Below are positions 1-5,538 of a DNA stretch of 11,517 nucleotides, one piece after another; the first letter of the stretch is position 1, and every line of letters starts with the position of its first letter. This DNA is from Actinomycetes bacterium (GTDB lineage Bacteria; Actinomycetota; Acidimicrobiia; Acidimicrobiales; Palsa-688). The DNA is taken from positions 1 to 11,517 of the forward strand of contig JAJZWW010000070.1 in NCBI GenBank assembly GCA_021846485.1, written 5' to 3'. The translations under genes and the position numbers were made by a program. The notes under the pieces are model-generated. The model did no database searches. It was not told the origin of the DNA and was given only the letters and a program-made list of their open reading frames with translations.

Positions 1-2
1 GG

Positions 3-101
3 AAGGAGCCGACGGTCGTAAGGCTGGTCGACAGCGTCGCCACGGTGGGTTTGTGCCGTAGGGGTGCCGCATCGGCGCCGGCGAGGGAAGGTGGCACGTG
101 A
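3..101 (+). CDS. Possible 3' end of an upstream protein-coding gene (partial)
   Basis: An open frame enters from the left edge and runs 32 codons to a TGA at 99-101. This TGA shares its last base with the ATG at 101 of the TIR-like gene (TGATG), the same coupling used at 8904 in the minus-strand operon. By hand count 25 of 32 third codon positions are G or C, compatible with coding in this genome but weak evidence at this length. The peptide begins KEPTVVRLVDSV and ends in a Gly/Ala/Arg-rich tail; I do not assign a family. The other two forward frames are closed by stops at 19-21 and 59-61. It may be a real gene end, perhaps a partner of the TIR-like protein, or only a chance open frame in GC-rich DNA. 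Confidence 0.3.
   Translation, partial: KEPTVVRLVDSVATVGLCRRGAASAPAREGGT
83..91 (+). promoter_or_regulatory. Ribosome binding site of the TIR-like gene
   Basis: The purine stretch GAGGGAAGG precedes two adjacent in-frame start codons, GTG at 98 and ATG at 101. Its AAGG end lies 6 nt before the GTG and 9 nt before the ATG, so it supports initiation here without deciding between them. No convincing -10/-35 pair is visible in the 97 bases upstream, which fits either a promoter outside the window or translation coupled to an upstream gene. Confidence 0.45.
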
Positions 102-568
102 TGGCCGAGCCGCGTGCGTTCGTCAGCTTCGATTTTGACCACAACGAGAAACAGAGGAACCTCTTTGTAGGGCAGGCCAAGTCGGACTCGCCGACCCCCT
201 TCACGGTGCAGGACTGGTCGAGCAAGAGCAGGTTGCCGCAAGTCACGTGGGAAGCAGAGATCAAGAAGAAGCTCGGCCGGACGAACATGTGCATCGTCCT
301 GGTCGGGAGGACGATGGCCAGCGCGGCTGGAGTCGCGAAAGAGATCGCGATGGCCAAAGAGCAGGATGTGCCGGTCTTCGGGGTCTACGTAGATGGAGCG
401 ACCGCTGCGAACGCTCTCCCGGTCGGTTTGGCTCGGAGTCGCACCGTCACGTGGGAGTGGAAGAAGGTGGCGGCGATGGTCGACAAGTGCATGACGGAGG
501 GTAAGAACAGGCGCGGTGGCGGCTGTCTGCTCTCGCTCCTTACCTTCGGACTCCTGCGGGCCAAATGA
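101..568 (+). CDS. TIR-like protein of the MTH538/ThsB (DUF1863) type
   Basis: A 155-residue protein consisting of essentially one TIR-like domain. Visible features are the first strand RAFVSFDFDHN (residues 5-15), typical of the MTH538 TIR-like family, a strand MCIVLVGRTM (63-72), then a helix with AKEIAMAKEQ followed by strand VPVFGVYVDG. Glu81 in that helix sits where this family keeps its conserved glutamate, so NADase or cyclase activity is plausible. In Thoeris, ThsB proteins of this family turn NAD+ into a cyclic ADP-ribose isomer after phage infection. The last 16 residues hold a short hydrophobic run, CLLSLLTFGLL, after basic residues. ATG 101 is preferred; GTG 98 would add one residue. 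The gene converges on the SLOG gene and overlaps its 3' end by 29 nt. Sampled G+C is about 61%, clearly below the operon core. A role as messenger synthase for the neighbouring SLOG and caspase is inferred. The fold call is fairly firm, the activity is not. Confidence 0.8.
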   Translation: MAEPRAFVSFDFDHNEKQRNLFVGQAKSDSPTPFTVQDWSSKSRLPQVTWEAEIKKKLGRTNMCIVLVGRTMASAAGVAKEIAMAKEQDVPVFGVYVDGATAANALPVGLARSRTVTWEWKKVAAMVDKCMTEGKNRRGGGCLLSLLTFGLLRAK

Positions 569-1040
569 CCCGGATGTCGCGGCCACGCTCGTGCGCGTAG
601 GCGACGATGTCGGCGGTGCCGCCGAGCCCGCGTGCGGCCCGGCCGTCCCAGACTGCGAGTAGGCGGTCGCACAGGTCTACGACACGCCTGCCAGCAGCGT
701 AGAACGCGGCCTCCGAGGGATTCTCGAACGGCAGAGTGTCGATGGCCTCGGCCCTGTCGAGTAGGCAATGGTAGGTGGCCCGATTCGCTCCCTCGAAGGT
801 CATTTCGTAGCCCGAGCAGGGCACGACGACATGGAGCGTGCCGCCAGCGGCGAGCACCTCGCGGGCGAAGAGCTGGTCTGCACCGGCGGCGAGTGAGGTC
901 ACGCCAGTTACGCCAGCTCCGGCTTCTGCCACCGCCTGGTGCAGTCCCGCCACGACCGGTCCGAGCGCGGTGACAGGCAGCACCTGGTGGCCGCTGACGC
1001 CCAAGCGAGTGCCCGTGCTGGGTCGAGCCGAAGGGGTCAT
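540..1040 (-). CDS. Stand-alone SLOG-fold (LOG/DprA/YpsA-like) protein, putative ligand sensor
   Basis: A 166-residue Rossmann-like protein. It opens with LGVSGHQVLP (residues 13-22), has GVTSLAAGADQLFARE (46-61) in the position of the SGxAxGxD loop of DprA/YpsA-like proteins, a strand LHVVVPC (69-75), and ends with VVDLCDRLLAVWDG (120-133), GLGGTAD (138-144) and IRVIWP (156-161). This order is characteristic of SLOG proteins. The PGGxGTxxE motif of LOG phosphoribohydrolases is not intact (GLGGTAD, no Glu), so ligand binding is likelier than hydrolysis. In Thoeris ThsA a SLOG domain binds the cyclic ADP-ribose messenger made by TIR proteins; here the domain is a separate protein directly after a caspase. 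The start at 1040 forms ATGA with the caspase stop and has AGGG 6 nt upstream. An upstream ATG at 1106 lies well inside the caspase frame and is not preferred. This is the last gene of the minus-strand operon. Confidence 0.78.
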   Translation of the reverse strand: MTPSARPSTGTRLGVSGHQVLPVTALGPVVAGLHQAVAEAGAGVTGVTSLAAGADQLFAREVLAAGGTLHVVVPCSGYEMTFEGANRATYHCLLDRAEAIDTLPFENPSEAAFYAAGRRVVDLCDRLLAVWDGRAARGLGGTADIVAYAHERGRDIRVIWPAGVRR

Positions 1041-1990
1041 AGACGGCCCTGATCGGCCATGTGTCGGTAGTGCCGACCAAGCGGAGTGAGCCGGCACGCG
1101 GTGCAATTCATGGCTGCGAAGTACAAATGCTCGGCGTCGACCGGCTCGACGAGCTTGGCGGCACGGCAGTGCTGCAGGAGGGCGAAGTCGGCCTCGTGCT
1201 GGTCGTTGTGCGGCTCGACCGTGGGTTCGTAGGAGGGATCGAGAGGGAGCTCGGCATCGGGCGAGACAAAGAGCTGTGGGAGGCGGCGAAGCTCATCGAG
1301 GGGCACCGCCGGGCCGCACAGACGCAGCTCATGGAGGCGGTCGATGTTGGCCTTGAAAGTGGGGCGCTGTTCCCACGCGCCGAACGACTCGGTGAGGTAG
1401 GCGTAGAGCCCGGCCATGGTGACCTTGCCAAGGACGTCAGCTGCCCCTCCGTCGAGGGCCCCGCCGAGGTAGGCGGAGAACAGTCCACGCCCGGCCGGGG
1501 TCTCAGCCGAGGGCTGATCGGCGCGGCTAGCGGTGAGCATCGACACTCCTGGCCGCAGCGCGGCCGCTGCGGCACCGAGCTGGGGGAGGCCGCCCGCGCC
1601 TCCGGAGAAGCAGCAGTCGAGGAGGACGAGCACCTCGCCGACTTGGCTCTCCTGCACTCGCCCGAGCAAGTCGGACAGCTTGACCCCTGGGCTCTGGCTC
1701 GTGCCGTCGGTAGTGACCAGCGTGACGTCGCCCGTCTCTTGGGCTCCGTGCCCGGCGAAGTAGAACAGCGCCACGTCGGCACCGGGCGCCACCAAAGCGC
1801 CGATGGCCTGAAGCAGCGAGTCGCGGGTCACTCCCGCGGAGGCGCTGGTGAGGCTCTGGCAGTCGAAGTTTGGGGTCGCGTCCTCGTGACGGGCGAGGAG
1901 CGGGGTGAGTGCCGTGACGTCGTTGACGCAGCCAGCCAAGGAGGGGAAGTTCTGGTAGTCGTCGATCCCGACGAGCAGGGCGCGCTTCAC
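1037..1990 (-). CDS. Caspase-family (peptidase C14) protease with C-terminal extension
   Basis: A 317-residue protein that starts KRALLVGIDDYQ, the usual first strand of bacterial caspase-like and metacaspase domains. The dyad is intact: His81 in FYFAGHG and Cys127 in LLDCCFSGG (Cys126 is adjacent). The protease domain covers about residues 1-225. The remaining 90 residues contain a Pro/Asp-rich linker and a small terminal domain, AEHLYFAAMNCTACRL through the end, that looks like a helical or winged-helix partner module with a C-x2-C-x7-H-x2-H set (Cys296, Cys299, His307, His310). No signal peptide or membrane segment is seen, so it should act in the cytoplasm. Bacterial caspases are usually kept inactive until a defence sensor triggers them, then cleave cell proteins or a partner toxin. 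The GTG start overlaps the helicase stop (GTGA), and the stop overlaps the SLOG start (ATGA), so its expression is tied to both. Substrate and trigger are unknown; the SLOG protein and the TIR product are the obvious candidates. Confidence 0.88.
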   Translation of the reverse strand: MKRALLVGIDDYQNFPSLAGCVNDVTALTPLLARHEDATPNFDCQSLTSASAGVTRDSLLQAIGALVAPGADVALFYFAGHGAQETGDVTLVTTDGTSQSPGVKLSDLLGRVQESQVGEVLVLLDCCFSGGAGGLPQLGAAAAALRPGVSMLTASRADQPSAETPAGRGLFSAYLGGALDGGAADVLGKVTMAGLYAYLTESFGAWEQRPTFKANIDRLHELRLCGPAVPLDELRRLPQLFVSPDAELPLDPSYEPTVEPHNDQHEADFALLQHCRAAKLVEPVDAEHLYFAAMNCTACRLTPLGRHYRHMADQGRL

Positions 1991-4900
1991 AGTCCGCCGC
2001 CGCCTGCCGCCGCAGGCGGCGCTGCGGCGGCGTCGCGCCTGGCCTGCCAGTTCTCGATGAGGGCTTGCAGCTCGCGGCCGGTCGTCCTACGGAGAGAGCG
2101 GAGTTCCTCGTCGTCGAGCGCCTCCTCGATCCGGGCGTCGATGAGCGAGGGGGTCGCCACCTTGGTCACCTCGATGCCCAGTTGTTGGGCGAAGGCGGTG
2201 GCGTAGGCCCAGCCGGAGTAGGTGTCGCGGCGCAGCTCGAGCCAGGCGATCCCCGGCTCCTTGCGTTCGCCGCGAGCCGCGGCGGCGGTGCAGTGGGCCG
2301 CGATCACCCGACGGGCGAGGTCGGTGAAGCGCCGGCGCACCTCGTTCTCGAAGCCGCCCTCCACGAGTGCCTCGACCGCGGCCGCCTGCACCCGCCGGCG
2401 CTCGTCTTCCGCTCGTGCCAAGCGGGCGGCCAAGGATTCGGCGTCCCCGGCGGCGACTGCCTGGCCCAGGTCGTCGAGCTCATCCACGGTGCGGACAGGG
2501 ACGGGGGGGCTCCGGTCGGCGCGAACGGCGGCCCGGGTTGTTACGCCTGCGTCGTCGAGGACGAGGGCGGTTCCGATAGGCGCGCTGCGCCTCGCGAGGC
2601 GGCCGAGCTCGTCGTCCACGACGGGATGGCCGTAGGTGGCGAGCGAGGCCCAGGACTCACGGTCCCGGGAGGCCCGTGAGGGGTCCCAGGTCGCCGGGCG
2701 TCCAGGCCGGTCCACGGTGATCCCGAAGCGCTCGGCGACCAACGCCCGCAGACCCTCCAAGTCGACCGGCGCCGGCGGGTGAGCGGGTTCGGGCATGGGG
2801 TCATCGTCGGGGAGATCGACGCCGGTGCGGTCGAGCTGGTCGACTTGGGCGATCAGCTCATCGACCTGCTGGTGCTCGATGAGGGGCCGTTCGGATCGTG
2901 GTGCACGAAAGATGGCTCGGAAAGCCTGCTCGGTGGCCCCCAGGATGGGCTGGAGAGTCCCCACCATCTCACTGAAGACGTCGATGCGCTCGCCGAGCGC
3001 GGCGTAGACCCTCTCCTCGACGGTGTCGGCAACGAAGTAGTTCCGTACCTCAATGACCTCCTGGGCCTGGCCGAGGCGGTCGATCCGGCCGATGCGCTGC
3101 TCGACGCGCATGGGATTCCATGGCATGTCGAAGTTGACCAGGAAGCTGGCTGCCTGCAAGTTCAGCCCTTCGCTGGCAGCGTCGGTGGCCAGCACGACGC
3201 TGACGCGGCGGGCCTGGAGCGCGTCGACGAGCTCCACCTTGGAGACCGGAACCCAGCCTTCGTCAGCTCGGAACTGGTGGCCGCCCTCGCCGGTGAAGGT
3301 GGCCAGCTGAGCGCCGTAGACCCCGACGAGGCGATCCCGGAGGCTCGTCAGGGTGTCGGTGAACTGGGTGAACACGATCACTCCCTGCCCCGAGCTTCGG
3401 GCCTCGTCGAGGTCGGCCCGCAGCCGGTCGAACTTTGAGTCCTCCACCGTGGCTACCCGGTTCAGGAACTCACCCATTCGGGCACGGTCGGCCTGGGTGA
3501 AGGCCACGACGTCGTCTGTGCTCTCATCGTCGAGGTCCTCGTCGTCTTCGTCGGACTGGTCGTCGTCTGGCTCGGGTGCCGTCCCTTGCAGCCGCCGGCG
3601 GAGGCTGTGGCCGATGGCGGCCCACGAGGAGGTGAGCCGGCGGCGGTAGACGGTTTGGAGGAAGCCGCTGCGGCGGATTCCCTGGGCCTGGGCGAGGCGT
3701 TCGATCAAGTCGTCGAGGTCCTCGTAGAGGGCCGCCTCGGCCGCCGTGAAGCGCACGGCGACAGCTATCACCTTGCGGACCGGGAGGCGATCGCGAAGGC
3801 GTCCCTGTTCGTGGTAGCGGCGGAGGGTGACCCGGGTGTGGCGGGTGAGGTGCTGGCCCGTCGGCCCGAGCTCGCGCAGCCAGGTCCGCAACTCGGCCCG
3901 TCCCCTGGGGCCGAGCTCGTTCGCCAGCTCGATGGGGTCGCTGCCTCGGGTCGCGAAGCGCTCGACCCGGGCCCGTCCGAGCGTGCCGATGCGGGCCTCG
4001 ATACCGTCGAGGACCGCCTCCTCGGCGGCTCCGGAGGGGAGTCTCGGGGGCGCCGCGAACATCCCGGCCAGCCAGGCCCAGTCGACAGCGGCGTCGGGCT
4101 TGGCCAGCTCGGTGAAGAAGCGAAGGAAGTTTCCCTGCTCGCCGAGCGCGCCGCGCAGGCCGACCTGGTGGAGCAGGTCACGCAGCTCGACGGGGTGGAC
4201 CTGCATGGGGGTGGCGGTGAGCAGCCACAGGGCCCGGGTCGCCCGGGCCTCGGTCAGCTCGTCGAGTAGGGCGAGCAGCCGGGTGGGCCGGTAGCGGGTG
4301 AGGTCCAAGAAGTCTCGGCGTCGGGCGTGGTGGGCCTCGTCGAGGACCACCAGGTCCCACGGCCCGGCTTGGAGCAGCCGTTGGCGCTGCTCGGGCCGGC
4401 GAGCCAGGTGGCTCGAGGCGATGAGCAGCGGCTGCGCGAAGGGGTTCTCCCCGGGACCGAGGGTCTCGACGTCGTCGGGGTGGGCGCCGATTAGCTGGCC
4501 CTTGTCCAGGCGGGGTAACCAGAGGCCGAACTTCTCGAACAGCTCGTCTTGCCACTGACGACATACGTTCGCCGGCGCAAGGATCACCGCGTGGCGCACC
4601 TGGCCGGAGAGGACCAGGCGGCGAAGCGCGAGGCCGGCCGAGATGGTCTTGCCCAGGCCTACCTCGTCGGCTACCAGCCAGGACCGGGGGTAGCCATCGG
4701 CGAGGCGGGCCACGACCTGATGCTGATGAGGGAAGGCCGTCACGGCCGAGGTGGCTTCTGCCAGGGCCTCGGCGCCGATCAGGCGGGGGGCGACGGCCAG
4801 GTAGCGGGCCACGAGCGGATCGTTCTCGGCAGGCGCGGGCTCCTCGGGGTCCCTCGACGGAGGGGCCTCCGACGGAGCGAGGCTCACCAGCGCCTGGCTG

Positions 4901-5538
4901 ACGGCCTCGGGCAGGGCGACCACCCTGTAGCCGGGCACCGCCCCAGCCCAGTGCGCGTCGAACTTGGTGGCCCACGCGGCGAAGTGCCCGGCGCTCGAGT
5001 CCCAGGAGCAGAACACCGAGAAGGCCTCGAAGTTGTGCTGCCAGGCCGCGGCCGACTCGTTCGCGGAACCCTGGAAGGCCACCCCGTCGCCAGAGGAGTC
5101 CCAGAGGACCCCGATCTTCTCGTGGAAGCAGCCGTCGCCCGTGTCGGCGAGGGCGATGCGGACTTCCAGGCGGCGCTCACGGGCGAGGAAGGCGAGCACC
5201 TCCAGACGTCGCCGGGCCAGCTCGTCGTCTGCGACCAGCTCGGCGGCCAGGCGCTTGGCCAGGGAATCAGGGACCTCCCTCGCTCCGAGGAGGGCGTCGC
5301 GGTCCTCTTCGGTGAGCTCCGCCCCGCACAGCAGGCGCATCGTGCCACCATGGTGGATGAAGCGGGCGACCCCCCGGGCGGCCGCCGCCAGGGACGAGGA
5401 GCGGAAGAAGCCGACCGAGCGGTCGTAGCGGGTGGCCCGGGACAGCACCGGTACGTAGAAGGAGCCGAGGAGGTTGTCGCCGGAGTCGTAGGCGGCTTTG
5501 AGCGAGAGGTCCCGCAGGAGCGGGGGCGTGTCAGGCAC
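1987..5538 (-). CDS. Phospholipase D-like/SNF2 helicase of an Hma- or DISARM-type defence system
   Basis: A 1183-residue fusion. Residues 1-200 form a PLD-like nuclease module with FHEKIGVLWD (His139, Lys141) and the downstream GSANES box (157-162), a single half-site that would need dimerisation. Residues 265-450 are helicase lobe 1: motif I DEVGLGKT (291-298), motif II DEAH (400-403), motif III TATP (441-444). Lobe 2 has IVFTQF (721-726), motif V ATDAASEGLNLQ (784-795) and motif VI RIGRIDRLGQ (815-824). A strongly acidic stretch (656-675) separates the lobes, and a 300-residue C-terminal extension of unknown role follows, ending in an Ala/Pro/Gly-rich tail. Such PLD-SNF2 proteins accompany DUF1156 methylases and DUF499 ATPases in defence islands and are thought to translocate on and attack unmodified phage DNA. 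The GTG start overlaps the methyltransferase stop by 8 nt, with no clear Shine-Dalgarno, pointing to coupled translation. Domain calls are firm; the mechanism is by analogy. Confidence 0.93.
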   Translation of the reverse strand: MPDTPPLLRDLSLKAAYDSGDNLLGSFYVPVLSRATRYDRSVGFFRSSSLAAAARGVARFIHHGGTMRLLCGAELTEEDRDALLGAREVPDSLAKRLAAELVADDELARRRLEVLAFLARERRLEVRIALADTGDGCFHEKIGVLWDSSGDGVAFQGSANESAAAWQHNFEAFSVFCSWDSSAGHFAAWATKFDAHWAGAVPGYRVVALPEAVSQALVSLAPSEAPPSRDPEEPAPAENDPLVARYLAVAPRLIGAEALAEATSAVTAFPHQHQVVARLADGYPRSWLVADEVGLGKTISAGLALRRLVLSGQVRHAVILAPANVCRQWQDELFEKFGLWLPRLDKGQLIGAHPDDVETLGPGENPFAQPLLIASSHLARRPEQRQRLLQAGPWDLVVLDEAHHARRRDFLDLTRYRPTRLLALLDELTEARATRALWLLTATPMQVHPVELRDLLHQVGLRGALGEQGNFLRFFTELAKPDAAVDWAWLAGMFAAPPRLPSGAAEEAVLDGIEARIGTLGRARVERFATRGSDPIELANELGPRGRAELRTWLRELGPTGQHLTRHTRVTLRRYHEQGRLRDRLPVRKVIAVAVRFTAAEAALYEDLDDLIERLAQAQGIRRSGFLQTVYRRRLTSSWAAIGHSLRRRLQGTAPEPDDDQSDEDDEDLDDESTDDVVAFTQADRARMGEFLNRVATVEDSKFDRLRADLDEARSSGQGVIVFTQFTDTLTSLRDRLVGVYGAQLATFTGEGGHQFRADEGWVPVSKVELVDALQARRVSVVLATDAASEGLNLQAASFLVNFDMPWNPMRVEQRIGRIDRLGQAQEVIEVRNYFVADTVEERVYAALGERIDVFSEMVGTLQPILGATEQAFRAIFRAPRSERPLIEHQQVDELIAQVDQLDRTGVDLPDDDPMPEPAHPPAPVDLEGLRALVAERFGITVDRPGRPATWDPSRASRDRESWASLATYGHPVVDDELGRLARRSAPIGTALVLDDAGVTTRAAVRADRSPPVPVRTVDELDDLGQAVAAGDAESLAARLARAEDERRRVQAAAVEALVEGGFENEVRRRFTDLARRVIAAHCTAAAARGERKEPGIAWLELRRDTYSGWAYATAFAQQLGIEVTKVATPSLIDARIEEALDDEELRSLRRTTGRELQALIENWQARRDAAAAPPAAAGGGGL
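1998..2021 (-). promoter_or_regulatory. GC-rich stem-loop just before the caspase start codon
   Basis: Bases 1998-2007 and 2012-2021 are perfect reverse complements, giving a 10-bp G/C-rich stem with a 4-nt loop. It lies in the last codons of the helicase (the Ala/Pro/Gly-rich tail) and ends 7 nt before the caspase GTG at 1990. In the mRNA it would cover or abut the only Shine-Dalgarno-like purines of the caspase, so translation could depend on ribosomes reading through the helicase. There is no following U-run, so it is not an intrinsic terminator. Ala-rich codons in GC-rich DNA produce such palindromes by chance (another lies at 1552-1573), so the regulatory reading is tentative. Confidence 0.35.

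Noticed and set aside
3..101. Weak resemblance of the left-edge peptide (PTVVRLVDSV) to the region before the ASDIHIE box of GspE/PilB secretion ATPases
   Set aside because: The match is about ten residues from memory, the diagnostic ASDIHIE box is absent, and the frame ends soon after.
540..580. Bidirectional terminator between the TIR and SLOG genes
   Set aside because: Only a 4-bp CGGG/CCCG pairing is seen near 557-572, without a T-run, and the region is coding on both strands.
540..1106. Longer SLOG start at 1106 (22 extra residues)
   Set aside because: It would overlap the caspase by about 70 bp, whereas ATG 1040 gives an ATGA overlap and has AGGG 6 nt upstream. The extra residues do not look like part of the fold.
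1552..1573. Perfect 9-bp stem, 4-nt loop palindrome inside the caspase gene
   Set aside because: It encodes an Ala-rich stretch (LGAAAAALRPG) in the middle of the gene, with no start codon nearby; best explained by Ala codons in GC-rich DNA.
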